Origin: Ariolimax columbianus
Taxonomy: Eukaryota > Mollusca > Gastropoda > Stylommatophora > Arionidae
Length of the DNA: 64,000 bases
Direction: 5' to 3'
Assembly (NCBI GenBank): GCA_036924085.1
Contig: JAVGWX010000011.1
Span: forward strand, 36,515,710 to 36,579,709
The notes under the pieces were generated by a model, which was given only the letters and a program-made list of their open reading frames with translations, made no database searches and was not told the origin of the DNA. Shown here piece after piece: positions 21,785 through 33,540 of this stretch (the first letter of the stretch is position 1; every line of letters starts with the position of its first letter). The translations under genes were made by a program, and so were the position numbers.

Positions 21785-21960
21785 TTTACGTTTCTTGGCA
21801 TCTCTGCAATATGGTAGGTTGCCATTACTTTCCAAACACAGAGGCGCTATCACACCGAGACCAAGAAAATGTATAAAGCTGCGTGGCCTAGGGGTGAGAC
21901 TCGCTCGGTTTTCACAATCCCAACGCACCGGCTTCGTTTCCCCACTGTGTCCAAGTTCTG
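21785..21960 (+). repeat. Dispersed repeat R3 with tRNA-like segment
   Basis: The first part (gcatctctgcaatatggtag, ccattactttccaaacacag) matches 62910-63010 on the opposite strand. The second part (tggcctaggggtgagactcg, then about 25 nt on ccggcttcgtttccccac) has A-box-like and B-box-like spacing, suggesting a tRNA-derived SINE head. A related head (cacaatcccaacgcagcggg) lies near 63280. Confidence 0.5.
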
Positions 21961-21972
21961 GAGACACTGTGT

Positions 21973-21973
<1 letters not shown>

Positions 21974-22035
<62 letters not shown>

Positions 22036-22042
22036 ATATAAC
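21974..22042. repeat. (TA)n microsatellite
   Basis: About 65 bp of TA repeats. Confidence 0.97.
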
Positions 22043-22571
22043 ACGCCTCCCTTTCCACCACAACGTTTCATATAGTGGCCCACCCTATACTAGGCCACAT
22101 GGGTGCTCCGTCCATCCAGTTGGTAGTTACGCCCCTTATGAGGCGGCAAAAACATCCGTCAACTACTGTAGATTACCATTTGCAAAGTGGCTTGTTGTGT
22201 TAACAAACTCAAGTGTTTCATGTTATTTAAACCGGACACATATATGACTTGGATCTGACCTCTGTATAATATTCGAGTCATGGTGCCATTGTGTTGAGCT
22301 TCACTTCTTTTACTAGTTACTTATTTGAACAACAGCGCTACTGCGCTTATACTACGTTTAGAAATGAACGCCCACATTCTTTTTGAAACATTTCAATAGT
22401 CCAGTACCGATGCGCGATGATATTTCTAAAGTAAGCTGTAATCGTTCACCTGTTCTAAAATTCTAGTCATGGAAGCTGTGAAAATTTGTGATTATTTGGT
22501 TGTGAGAAACAATAGCGCCATAATGACCGTCTCCTAGCTACCAATTGAGCTGATTCCTAGACTGTGTTAGG
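22043..22571. other. No feature recognised
   Basis: No domain-bearing ORF and no repeat shared with the rest of the window. Confidence 0.5.
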
Positions 22572-22912
22572 GACGATGAGGCTAACGTCTGGTCAGGCAA
22601 GACATACTGATCAAAGAATGTTAGCCAGGGTCAGGAGAAATATACTGGCCAAGAACCTCACATGACCTCCTCATTGGCCGTCCTGTAAACAGGCTGTTGT
22701 CGAGGACAACATGTGAGGTTCGACATGATCTCCGTAGTAGTGAGCGACACGCAGATGAAGCCAAGCATAACACAGCCGCTGGGAGGATCCCGGTCCACCT
22801 TCATCAGCGCGCTCGGGATGTGAGGAAAGCTACTGCAACCTGCCATTTAACGCCCTTTTCAGGGCACGCATAAGAGTAACATAATCATTGTGGATATTCG
22901 CAACAACAACCT
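22572..22912 (+). repeat. SINE-1 copy, near full length
   Basis: Contains gaggctaacgtctggtcagg, tactggccaagaacctcac, cctgtaaacaggctgttgtc, tgtgaggttcgacatgatct, cagatgaagccaagcataac and ttaacgcccttttcaggg, with tail caacaacaacc. The gaggttcgac block is the most B-box-like element in the family. Confidence 0.87.
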
Positions 22913-23325
22913 AGGCTGTGTTAGGCTGAACACAATTAGCTTGGTCGCTTTGCACGTTTGTTAAAATGTTACTTCGATTAAAGAAAAATGACCCTTTCAA
23001 TTAAAATTAATTTCACCTCTGTTTAACGCAAAGGGATGTCTTCTCTAAATTTCACAAAACGTTTGGGATATCCCAGCCTATTCTCTCTATTTGAAATCTT
23101 CGCTACTTCATTTATGTATCAGGCTCATTTTTTTCATCAGTCAATCAATCAATCAATCACTCAATCAATCAATCAATCTCATCTCATGCTTAGACCATTG
23201 ACAACATCCCGCCATCATGCATGGTCCTGGACTGCTTTATCTGCCTCTCTCCATGTGTAGCTATTTCATCTCAATTCATTCTCACATGCTCTTCTCCATG
23301 TATTGTTGGGTCTACCTATCTCTCG

Positions 23326-23356
<31 letters not shown>

Positions 23357-23824
23357 CCGTGAGGATGTCATGAACAATGCCTGTGTATCTATGTTGGACT
23401 GTGCCTTCCACAGCGAATGTTCTATCCAGTTTCATTTTCTTCGCTTAATGTGTCTTTTCAGTGTCCATTCCTCACCATATCCTGCCACATTTTGCTAATT
23501 TTTCTTCTTAGGTACCTGTTAACCAAGTACTGGAGTCTTTGTTTTATAGCCTTGGTTGTTCTCCATGTCTTCACTCAAATGTTTTGATAATGATGGCAGG
23601 GAGAATCAGGATGATCAATTTCTATCATATTTAGCTATTTTTGATAGCTAATATGAATACAAATAACACAATTTATAGTAATTGCAAAAAAAATAAGTTT
23701 TTTAATGATTCGTAGGTGTATCTTTATTAATCTAGTGGTAGGACCTCAAAAGGTAGCGTGGACAAAAAACTGTTTATTCAATAAATCATTTTGTAAACGA
23801 AGATATTAGCAGACATGTAGGCAT
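22913..23824. other. No gene recognised; microsatellites
   Basis: Contains an (AATC)n tract at 23138-23182 and a (CT)n tract at 23322-23357. ORFs here (23036-23260, 23217-23498) are low-complexity or unmatched. Confidence 0.5.
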
Positions 23825-24160
23825 AACACCAGGGCTGGGCTTCATCAAGAGACAACAAACCAAATGGTTCGGCAACGTGACACTTCAAACACTAGATGGT
23901 ATCCCTAAGAAAGCAATGCCATACAGATACAATATATACAGAGCCAAGAATCCACAGGTAAAAGATGGGCAGAAGAAATAATAAAAGCAGTAACGCTCCC
24001 AATTTACGAAGCACATATTAGATCTCCCCCCCCCCCCAAAAAAAAAACAAAAAAACAAAACAAAACAAACAAACAAACAAAACAAACAAAACAACAACAA
24101 CTTGACAATGAGAGGCACAAGCTTGAGAACAGCGGAAAGAAGAAGAATTGTAATAGACAT
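23825..24160 (+). pseudogene. LINE C-terminal fragment
   Basis: The plus strand reads RQQTKWFGNVTLQTLDGIPKK (about 23853-23915, written here in part: KWFGNVTLQ...IPKKA), matching the .KWFGHL.R...RIPKKA C-terminal motif of invertebrate LINEs. After an A/C-rich simple tract (24027-24105) a terminal motif like MRGTSLRTAERRRIVI is readable. Decayed. Confidence 0.62.
24027..24110. repeat. C-run and (CAAA)n/(CAAAA)n simple sequence
   Basis: Nine or more C, then A-rich CAAA/CAAAA repeats. It interrupts the LINE fragment. Confidence 0.9.
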
Positions 24161-24254
24161 TATTCATTGAGCTTTCACATATTTGATGTACCCATTCGAC
24201 AAGCGCCTTAGCCTTAGCCATGACCTTAGTCGACCTGTACAATTCGATTATAGT

Positions 24255-24680
24255 CTGTGAGCTGGCAAATGGAGTTTAATGTAAATAAATGTACAGTAAT
24301 TCGCATGGGTAGATCCAATATGGAACATAATTACAGAATGGGCGAGAAGATTATTTGAAAGATAGAAAAGGAAAGGGACCTGACGGTTATACATCTTACA
24401 GGTAAAGTGGGTGAGCAAGTCCAGGAAACAGTAAAAAATGCAAATTCATTGTTAGGTATGATAAAAAGAAATATTAAACATTGGAGCAAGGAAGTGGTTG
24501 TCAAACTGAATAAAGCATTAGTTAGTCCTAGATTGGAATACTGTATACAGGTGCGGAGTCATTATCGTAGAGGGGATATAAACATGCTGGAAAGGATACA
24601 AAGAAGCGCTACAAAGCTGATAGTGGGATTCCAGAATTACATTTATGAAGAAAGACTAAGAAAAACCTGCCTACGTGTCT
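24255..24680 (+). pseudogene. LINE-B fragment, copy B4
   Basis: Starts at cagtctgtgagctggcaaat, equivalent to the block after the RT catalytic box. It continues as WQMEFNVNKCTVIRMG, MIKRNIKHWSKEVVVKL and GFQNYIYEERLRKTC. It stops at ctacgtgtctagg, exactly where a 29-bp minisatellite takes over. A stop at about 24356 and a deletion (cttacaggtaaag) break it. Confidence 0.9.
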
Positions 24681-25775
24681 AGGTCATGGGAGAGAGCTAA
24701 CTCATGTCTAGGCGATGGGAGAGAGCTAACTCATGTCTAGGTCATGGGAGAGAGCTAACTCATGTCTAGGTCATGGGAGAGAGCTAACTCATGTCTAGGT
24801 CACGGGAGAGAGCTAACTCATGTCTAGGTCATGGGAGAGAGCTAACTCATGTCTAGGTCATGGGAGAGAGCTAACTCATGTCTAGGTCATGGGAGAGAGC
24901 TAACTCATGTCTAGGTCATGGGAGAGAGCTAACTCATGTCTAGGTCATGGGAGAGAGCTAACTCATGTCTAGGTCATGGGAGAGAGCTAACTCATGTCTA
25001 GGTCATGGGAGAGAGCTAACTCATGTCTAGGTCATGAGAGAGAGCTAACTCATTTCTAGGTTATGGGAGAGAGCTAACTCATGTCTAGGTCATGGGAGAG
25101 AGCTAACTCATGTCTAGGTCATGGGAGAGAGCTAACTCATGTCTAGGTCATGGGAGAGAGCTAACTCATGTCTAGGTCATGGGAGAGAGCTAAGTCATGT
25201 CTAGGTAATGGGAGAGAGCTAACTCATGTCTAGGTAATGGGAGAGAGCTAACTAATGTCAAGGTCATGGGAGAGAGAGCTAACTCATGTCTAGGTCATGA
25301 GAGAGAGCTAACTCATTTCTAGGTCATGGGAGAGAGCTAACTCATGTCTAGGTCAAGGGAGAGAGCTAACTCATGTCTAGGTCATGGGAGAGAGCTAACT
25401 CATGTCTAGGTCATGGGAGAGAGCTAACTCATGTCTAGGTCATGGGAGAGAGCTAACTCATGTCTAGGTCATGGGAGAGAGCTTACTCATGTCTAGGTCA
25501 TGGGAGAGAGCTAACTCATGTCTAGGTCATGGGAGAGAGAGCTAACTCATGTCTAGGTCATGAGAGAGAGCTAACTCATTTCTAGGTCATGGGAGAGAGC
25601 TAACTCATGTCTAGGTCATGGGAGAGAGCTAACTCATGTCTAGGTCATGGGAGAGAGCTAACTCATGTCTAGGTCATGGGAGAGAGCTAACTCATGTCTA
25701 GGTCATGGGAGAGAGCTAACTCATGTCTAGGTCATGGGAGAGAGCTAACTCATGTCTAGGTCATGGGAGAGAGCT
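24672..25775. repeat. 29-bp minisatellite, ~37 units
   Basis: A tandem array of units containing ctcatgtctaggtcatggg and agagagctaa, very homogeneous. Variants (cacggg, gagagaga insertions, catttctagg) recur in a block pattern. The first unit is continuous with the LINE-B sequence tgtctag(a/g), whose family context is tgtctagaaaagagaagaa at 5231-5250. Confidence 0.97.
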
Positions 25776-27055
25776 GATATACCAGGTCTAACGTTATTTC
25801 TATCCTATCTTTCTTTCTTAACACTATCACTTCTTAACTCACACTTTAATTTAACCACTAACAATTCTTTTAACAAAAGTAAAACAAAGAATGTTAATTT
25901 CACCAACATCATACACATCATATAAAAACACTAGGCTCATAGATCGTATTATATTGTTCATCAATATTAACTAATTTTAATGTCTCTCAAGAAGTTTGTT
26001 TTCATCACTTCTCTAACTGACTATGATTACTTCTAGAGTTTCGTGCAATTAGCACATGACTTACTCTAGCACTAAACTTTATCCAGGGTTCTAATCACGT
26101 GGTCGGAATCAAGCAATTGTTCTATTCACCGTCTGTGCGTTGATATAATGCTGTTCTCAGTCCTAATCTCTCTGTCCTCGCTCGTCTGATTGCCTTATGT
26201 TCCACCTCTCAGCTTACTCAACGTGCATGTCTACCGAGACATGTCTCGTTTCAGATGTCTACTTGGCCTCTTGTCTCGTCTCCACATCAGGAAGTCGGCG
26301 ACTGCAGCTGTGCTCGTGTCTATGACATAAAACAGTTGTTCCATTACTGTGGTTTTCAGGACGAGAAAACACACAAGTCACGACGAGTCGACCAGGACGA
26401 CAGCTTCGTATTGAAGCAACTCGTCTCCGTCTGACGAGAATGAAGTCGAGTCACGAAAGACAGGTGTTAGAAACGACGACTCGAGCAGAACATCACACAC
26501 AGGCAGATTCTTACATGTGTGTGGTCTCTCGTTGCCTTTCAGTGTTGTTCTGCTTCGGTGGCTTCTAATTCTTTGTCTCTATTCTGGTCACTCCCTGGCT
26601 AAGTTCTGCAGTTTTATCTATCTACTTGTTCTTGTCTAATATTCTACCTACTAAACTGCACGGTAGAATACCCTTTCCTGCTCCTTCTGATCTGTGCCTC
26701 TGATCTGTCTCCCCCTGCTTATATGCTAAGCTCTCTGCTTTGGTCAATGACTTCTCCTTTCTTGAGTTCATTTCCCTCAAACTTTATTTGAACTGGCGTG
26801 TCCCAGAGAAAGGCTGCCTTGTTTTGCTAACTACTGGATGACCTATAGGTTATGGAATTCCCAGATCAAATCGTGGGAACGAGAACCATTTTGGCTGGAC
26901 AGTTTTAAACTGCATTGTTTGAGAGTTAAGGACAATACCCCGTTCAATAAACTGAATCTCTCGGGCAGGGTTCTCAAGTTATATGTGGGTAACACGAACG
27001 GTATTTTCAAGGTTTCCCTGGCGTTGGCTAATTGGACTCTTGTAACTCTGTTACA
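25776..27055. other. 1.28-kb non-repetitive block splitting the minisatellite
   Basis: Ordinary-complexity DNA between two parts of the same minisatellite. I see no RT, transposase or gag-like domain on either strand and no obvious terminal inverted repeat. An 81-aa minus-strand ORF (26843-27088) and a 73-aa plus-strand ORF (26838-27059) have no recognised family. The array resumes with a diverged unit (gctaac becomes gctgac). Confidence 0.6.
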
Positions 27056-28885
27056 CTGACTCATGTCTAGGTCATGAGAGTGACCCATCAGAGCTGACTA
27101 TTGTCTAGGTCAAAGGAGAGAGCTGACTGATGTCTAGGTCGTAGTAGAGAGCTGACTCATGTCTAGGTCATGGGAATGACCCGTCAGAGCGGACTTATTT
27201 CTAAGTCATGGGAGAGAGCTGACTAATGTCTAGGTCGTGAGAGAGATCTGACTAATGTCTACGTTGTGGGAGAAAGCTGACGCTTTTCTAGGTCGTGGGA
27301 GAGAGCTGACTCATGTCTAGGTCGGGGGAGAGAGCTGACTCATTTCTAGGTCATGCTAAAGAGCTGACTGATGTCTAAGTCATGAGAGTGACCCATCAGA
27401 GCTGACTATTGTCTAGGTCATGGGAGAGAGCTGACTAATGTCTAGGTCGTGGTAGAGAGCTGACTCATGTCTAGGTCGTAGAAGTAACCCGCCAGAGCTG
27501 ACTCGTGTCTAGGTCATGGGAGAAAACTGACTTATGTCTAGGTCATGGGAGAGAACTGACTCATGTCTAGGTCATGGGAGAGACCTGACTCATGTCTAGG
27601 TCGTGGGAGTGACCCGTGAAAGCTGACTCATGTCTAAGTCATAGGAGAGATCTGACTCATGCCTAGGTCGTGGGAGTGACCCGTCAGATCGGACTTATTT
27701 CTAAGTCATGGGAGAGAGCTGACTAATGTCTAGGTCGTGAGAGAGATCTGACTAATGTCTACGTTGTGGGAGAGAGCTGACGCTTTTCTAGGTCGTGGGA
27801 GAGAGCTGACTCATGTCTAGGTCGGGGGAGAGAGCTGACTCATTTCTAGGTCATGCTAAAGAGCTGACTGATGTCTAAGTCATGAGAGTGACCCATCAGA
27901 GCTGACTATTGTCTAGGTCATGGGAGAGAGCTGACTAATGTCTAGGTCGTGGTAGAGAGCTGACTCATGTCTAGGTCGTAGAAGTAACCCGCCAGAGCTG
28001 ACTCGTGTCTAGGTCATGGGAGAAAACTGACTTATGTCTAGGTCATGGGAGAGAACTGACTCATGTCTAGGTCATGGGAGAGACCTGACTCATGTCTAGG
28101 TCGTGGGAGTGACCCGTGAAAGCTGACTCATGTCTAAGTCATAGGAGAGATCTGACTCATGCCTAGGTCGTGGGAGTGACCCGTCAGATCGGACTCATGT
28201 TTAGGTCATGGGAGAGATTTGACTCATGTTTAGGTCACGGGAGAGATTTGACTCATGTTTAGGTCATTTGAGAGATTTGACTAATGTTTAGGTCATGGGA
28301 GAGATTTTACTCATGTCTAGGTCTTGGGAGTGACCCGTCAAAGCTGACTCATGTTTAGGTCATGGGAGAGAACTGACTCATGTCTAGGTCGTGGGAGTGA
28401 CCCGTCAGATTTGACTCACGTCTAGGTCGTGAGAGTGACCCGTCAGACCTGACTCATGTCTAGGTCATGGGAGAGAACTGACTCATGTCTAGGTCGTGGG
28501 AGAGAACTGACTCATGTTTAGGTCATGGGAGAGAACTGACTAATGTCTAGGTCATGGGAGAGAACTGACTCATTTCTAGATCGTGGGAGAGAACTGACTC
28601 TTGTCTAGGTCGTGGGAGAGAACTGACTCATGTCTAGGTCATGGGAGTGACCCGTCAGATCTGACACATGTCTAGGTCATGGGAGAGAACTGACTCATGT
28701 CTAGGTCATGGGAGAGAACTGACTAATGTCTAGGTCGTGGGAGAGAACTGACTAATATCTAGGTCATGGGAGAGAACTGACTCATCTCTAGGTCATGGGA
28801 GAGAACTGACTAATGTCTAGGTTATGGGAGAGAACTGACCCATGTCTAGGTCATGGGAGTGACCCGTCAGATCTGAATCACGCCT
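27056..28885. repeat. Diverged minisatellite with 500-bp higher-order duplication
   Basis: Units related to the upstream array but carrying gctgactcatgtctagg, mixed with longer units containing gtgacccgtcagag. Two consecutive 500-bp blocks (27191-27690 and 27691-28190) repeat the same ordered set of variants, including the rare ggacttatttctaagtcatg at 27191 and 27691. Confidence 0.95.
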
Positions 28886-29250
28886 ACCCACTGGGTGTGT
28901 GTACGATGCTGGTTGCTTCGTTTCCTGATCCAGATCCATTGTGTTTATACTGAGAGTTCGCTTCGCAAGGTACCAGGTCTACCTCGAGGACGATTTGGTC
29001 CTTCACCAAGCACAAAGGCCTTTGAGTATGAGAGGTTATCTAGGTCAGGAGGCTAACACCGCAATTGTTGCTCCTTTCGTGAAGAAAAATATTATTGTCA
29101 AGGCCGTGGCAGGACTGTCACGACCACCCATAATTCCCACTGCCTGTGTCATAGACTTGGTCCAGACATTATGTGTAAGTTTCTTAACATCGAATATCTT
29201 AAAAGTTGCATTTTGAATGGCCGTCTGATCTTTCACTTAGGATTTAGATT
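28886..29250. other. No feature recognised
   Basis: A 91-aa plus-strand ORF (28941-29216) starts just after the array. It has no recognisable domain and no supporting evidence. Confidence 0.45.
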
Positions 29251-29586
29251 CGCTCGTTCTCAATCTCCCTCTACCCAGCACTGAAGCGGGTTTTGCAATT
29301 AGCAGAAAGTAGTCCGGAGACCGGAATGCGTTGTGTTGTAGTTTACAGATTGACCTTTCGGTCCAACACATCCGACTTCTGCAGGCATTTTTTCGTGTGC
29401 CGTGTTAACCTTAACTCTTCGATCCCTTCTCCTTATCCAGTCTGCCCTGTTGCAGTCTATTATCCAGGATCACCGCGTGGAGGTGTAGAAGGGTCTTGGA
29501 AGCTCTGGTTCGGTGACCCTGACGCTAGTAGCCAGCTATGTGTCGCTGACCGCTGCAGCTCACGCGCGATTCAGCGTCTCGATTGA
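29251..29586 (-). repeat. SINE-2 copy
   Basis: Antisense copy with ctcgttctcaatctccctct, ccggaatgcgttgtgttgta, cggtccaacacatccgactt, tatccaggatcaccgcgtgg, ctgacgctagtagccagct and gcgattcagcgtctcgattg. The (TTC)n side is not preserved. Confidence 0.85.
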
Positions 29587-30039
29587 AATAAGAATGGCAA
29601 GGTGGAAGTATTAATCTCAAATAACAATGATTTTGCATTATTTTACAATGTAAACTATTTTCTTCTTGTATGTATTCTTGACAAAATTCAGTAGTTTCGG
29701 TTTCAAACACGTTTCACTGAAATAAGTATTTTCCTGGTTAATCAACAACTTTGTTTCATTTTTGGTACTTAATCAGGTGGGAACATATTCTTCAAGTGCC
29801 AATGCACTCTATGATATGAAACATTGTCCATTATCGGACATGAGGGTCTATCTGAAGACGGGAGTACCATTTTATCAATCTTATTTCAGAAAATGTGGCC
29901 GTTCATCTCTTCATTGTAATTACGTTTGTCAGTTGGTTTTGCTGGAAAACGAGTTTTCTATTCTTCACTAAACCAGTATGCTCGCTGCCTGCGCGGGCTG
30001 TTATCAAACGCTATCCTTGGCTGTATATCGTAAATATGT

Positions 30040-30175
30040 TTGGTTATGTTATGTACTGGTATGTAATGTACTGTTAGGAAATGTACTGTTATGTTATGTA
30101 CTGTTATGTTAAATTATGCAGTGTACTATTACGTTATGTTTTGTTACATACTATTATGTTATGTCGTGATAGTAC
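30040..30175. repeat. Degenerate tandem repeat of atgtactgttatgtt
   Basis: About nine imperfect units of 14-16 bp. Confidence 0.8.
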
Positions 30176-30469
30176 TGACCAGACGCGACATGAAATATAA
30201 CTGTCAAGATATGTTCGGGTGTGTATTTTTTACCCTCAAAAATTGATGACGTGGCCGGAATGGCCGTCATTGACCACAGTGAGATATGAGCATTCTAATG
30301 ACGTATTCCACATTTAAACTTCGGTCACAAATTGTTGAAGCCTAGTTCGTTTCCATCAACAAAACTGCTCGTAACTTTGCCTTTGGTACACGCCCACAAT
30401 CACAACGTTCTCTGACTACCTTTGCTGACTCCTGGAGCTTTCAGGCATGCTGAATTATGTATGTTCGCT

Positions 30470-30720
30470 AGCATTGAGTAGACGCTTGTGATCCCAGCGG
30501 TTTCATTTCTGCCCGACTGCCTTGTGGGATACCTGATCGTTGGAAGGGCTTCGGGAGAAAACACTAAGAAAAATATCATCCTCTTTTACGCTCAGTTGTC
30601 TTGACCATGTCTTACCACTGGATCAGGGTAGTTGAAGACGAGAGAGTGCGCAACAATCGTTCATTATAATAACTTTCAAGCGCAAGTCACTTTTCTTTAA
30701 TTTCACGTTCGTTACTCTCC
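30470..30720. repeat. Dispersed repeat R4 copy
   Basis: Shares ggcttcgggagaaaacac, ttgaccatgtcttaccactg-like, gacgagagagtgcgca and gcgcaagtcac-like blocks with 34540-34810 in the same order. Class unknown. Confidence 0.5.
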
Positions 30721-30763
30721 TGTCTACTATGAAGTGCACCATACAAAAGACTTTGATATTTGG

Positions 30764-31443
30764 TTCTTCTTCTTCTTTGCTCATCCTCAGATCAAGGTCC
30801 CGGTTTCTCTTACAAAGGACACCGTTGTTTGTTAGGCTGTTTCATCTCCATACAGCGTTTGTCTCATATCTGTCTCGCAAGGCCAGTATTGTTCTCTCTT
30901 TTCCTGCCTGAACGTGCAGCTTTGCATGATGTGTTCCACGGTCATGGTATGCTCCCCACATGGGCACCTGTCATCTATCCCAATCCTCATTTTGCTGTAA
31001 AGATGACCATTGAGTCTGACTTGCTCTTCTCTAGTTAAGTTATAATAGCTGTCTTCTTTTCGGAAGCCGGGGTGTTGATCAGCCCATTTTACACAGAAGG
31101 CTTTAATTATGGTCTTGGCCTCATTATATGTGATACTCATGGTCTGTTTGTGGGGATGCTCCTCCACTCTTTGCTAGTTTGTCTGTGGCTTCAATGCCTT
31201 CAATATTGCAGTGGGATGTGATCCACTGTATGACCAACCTTGGGTGTTCTGCTGAGAGCTGTGTCAGGGAGAACATGCATAGCTCGAGATCTTCATCTTT
31301 GTGTTGTTTTAGCGCTGTTGTTACTGACGCTGCATCAGTCAGGAATACTATGTTTTCTAAGTGGATATCTTTATCTTGGATTACAAGCTCAGCTGATATT
31401 TGGTTCATGGAACGTTTGTCACTCTCATGGAGGGTGTGAAAAA
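30764..31443 (-). pseudogene. LINE-A-like RNase H and CCHC region
   Basis: A minus-strand remnant of an RNase H-bearing LINE related to, but distinct from, LINE-A. RNase H is readable as MNQISAEL, IVFLTDAASVTTAL and QWITSHCNIEGIEATDKLAK (given in part). After a frameshift comes EEHPHKQTMSITYNEAK, YNLTREEQVRLNGHLYS and the zinc motif CPCGEHTMTVEHIMQSC, which has the same C-x-C-x8-H-x4-C spacing as LINE-A. The complement of a (GAA)n tail (ttcttcttcttcttt) closes the 3' end at 30764-30777. Since RNase H and zinc motif lie in different frames, it is a pseudogene. Confidence 0.9.
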
Positions 31444-31618
31444 AATCGTAAGTGATAGTGGGTGTTCTATTTCCGTGTACTAAGTGGGGCAGATAATTCA
31501 GGACTCGAATTAGCTTATTTAGCCATTTTGAAACTCATGCCAACAGGAAATGTTGACAAAGTGGTCCTCGTCGATTACGACGAACGAACGACATGTCAAG
31601 CAAGGTTATCCTTGTTGT

Positions 31619-31893
31619 AAATATGAGGCTTTTGTCAAACAAGTAACATGGATCTCTAGATGCACATACCGAGAGGTTGAAGAATTCAGTATCGGCGAAT
31701 CATATGGGTTATACGAGCAACACCAAGAACTATTTGAAAGTGATCCTTTCTCTGAAGAGACCATCCAGGCAGGGAAAGACCTGTTACATACCATATCAGA
31801 GATGAAAACAGAAGAATGGCGCCACTATGTGGAAAACTACGACATGAAACAAAACAGCAGACGCGCCTGGAAACGGATTACGAATTTAAGTAA
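31619..31893 (+). pseudogene. LINE linker region between endonuclease and RT
   Basis: Reads GLYEQHQELFESDPFSEET, IQAGKDLLHTISEMKTEEW and SRRAWKRITNLSN. This is the helical linker preceding the RT in a LINE lineage common in molluscs (LFESDPFSEETI...W...SRRAW..I..LSN). Neither endonuclease nor RT follows; the match ends at 31893. Confidence 0.7.
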
Positions 31894-31999
31894 TACAGCT
31901 CGCTTTTTCTGCGTCTCAGTAATGTTTCTCTTCTCAGCGATGTGAGCACCATGTGTGATAACAGCGCGTCAGGTTGAGCGGTTTTGGGGCAACCAGCTA

Positions 32000-32290
32000 C
32001 CAAGATGCGATATCAATGAAGAAACTTCCCCCAAAAAAACTTTCAGAAAGTCTTTGTATCGTTTTATTTCCGCCCCAGAGGAGCGCTGACCTGTCCTCAG
32101 TTCACATTAAAATTGTGGCATACGGATGGGCTCATCTGGCATGCATAGAACATACCCAATCCAACTGATCTGGGCTTTCTTCAGCAACTTATGAATGTCA
32201 GAGAGTCTTGCCTTGCTTAGAAGTACAGAGTTGGGCCATCTATTCTTGCCAACCGATCCTGAATAACATGGGGAGACGACTCAACTGGAA
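32000..32290 (-). pseudogene. LINE C-terminal fragment, LINE-F-like
   Basis: The minus strand reads ARLSDIHKLLKKAQISWIGY followed by MPDEPIRHN. This corresponds to the S+IH.LL.KAQL.W.GH..RM.DER..K block after the RT. Stops are present downstream. Confidence 0.6.
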
Positions 32291-32479
32291 ATCGCTGAGT
32301 TTCATGTCATGCGTGATATAGACTGTCCATCTTTCGCATGAATATCATGTAATGTTTTACTGACAACTCGAAAGTGTATTCTTCCATAACAAGTTCAAGT
32401 GCCTTTTCTGCATCGAATGGCGATTACAATATATCTCTTGCCGCAATGGTGAAATTTGACAGGCTTTTCCCAGTGCATC

Positions 32480-33050
32480 TCCTAATGTTATTCGCCCACT
32501 TATGACATTGTGTGCCTCTTGAACCACTTTCTTCCACTCTACCCTATAGTATGGTTTTCAGCAAGTCTTATTAAATGACCAAAATGACTCAACTGTCAAA
32601 TTTTGATTTCGATCAGCAATTCCCTTTTCACCCCCAACCCTGTCAATACCTCCACATCTGTCTTCTTCTCTTTCCAAGAAATGCGAATTTACCTTCTATA
32701 TACCTACATTTCAAAGGCATCAATACTCTTTTCCAACTTGCTATTCAGTGTCCACGTTATTGCGCCATAAAGTAGTGACGAGTATGCACAAGACCTTTCA
32801 GTTCTCATTTACAATGTATGGTTTATCTGCTTGGATGCCAGTATGTCTCGCATATAGATGAATACAATCTTGGCCATATCTATTCTCTTTCTTCTTTCTT
32901 TTTCACCGCTGCCATCTTCCGTTATGATATGACCTAGATAGAAAAAACTGTGTACTTGTTCCAGTAGTTAATCTTTAATTTTGATCTGCATCCATTTTAT
33001 CCCTTCCTTCCATAGTACCAAGCTTATAACACACGTTTCCTTTCATAAGA
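32480..33050 (-). pseudogene. LINE region after the RT box, decayed
   Basis: Minus strand: RKRIDMAKIVFIYMRDIL, SKQINHTL, LLYGAITWTLNSKLEKSIDAF (about 32700-32780), RISWKEKKTDVEVLT and QLSHFGHLIRL. The order (A+..F..M...L, LYG.E.WTL, .F..+.RISW, FGHL.R) is that of RTE/L2-type LINE C-terminal regions. Many stops. Confidence 0.75.
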
Positions 33051-33184
33051 CCAACATAATAACAAAGTACAGCTCACACATGTCATCGAATATTCTCCCG
33101 CCTTCTCGTCGCGTGTCTTCAGTCTGTAACTGATTGATACAAATGGATTTAATTCCATTCAGTGTTGCATTATACCAGCTTGGC

Positions 33185-33235
33185 TTCGTTCGTTCTTAAT
33201 CTCCCGCTACCAATGTGTTGTGTCATAGTTGCAAT
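33185..33235 (-). repeat. SINE-2 3'-end scrap
   Basis: ttcgttcttaatctcccgctaccaa then tgtgttgtgtcatagtt: the antisense SINE-2 end with an internal deletion (shown in pieces no longer than the conserved blocks ttaatctcccgctacc and gttgtgtcatagtt). Confidence 0.6.
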
Positions 33236-33239
33236 GCAA

Positions 33240-33540
33240 AAGTTGCAACTTTCGCTGATATCCTGTATTGCTTTCTGCATAGCTTCTATCATTTCTATAT
33301 TTATTGTATCCGTGTCTCTTAATGTGGCCAAAGTATTTACATTTTCTGGCCAAAATGGAATTGATAATGTCTTTTTGTCTGTTCAAGGTATTCTGAGGAT
33401 CTTTCTGTAACATCTTGACTTGAAGGATTCGATTCTTTGTCTAGAAGTTTTGGTAATTGTCCATGATTCGCGGCCATAAGTTGCCACAGGAAAAACACAG
33501 GCTCTCAAGACTTTTACTTTTGTTGCTTTGTTAGTGCTCT
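33240..33540 (-). pseudogene. LINE C-terminal fragment
   Basis: Minus strand: YGRESWTITKTSRQRIESF, CYRKILRIP and KCKYFGHIKRH in two frames, the post-RT region of a LINE related to the one at 2306-2530. Confidence 0.7.

Noticed and set aside
25776..27055. A transposon insertion splitting the minisatellite
   Set aside because: No terminal repeats, TSD or coding domain found. It may equally be the original DNA flanked by two arrays.
24672..28885. CRISPR-like direct repeats
   Set aside because: Repeats are contiguous 29-bp units without unique spacers, in a eukaryotic context. It is a minisatellite.
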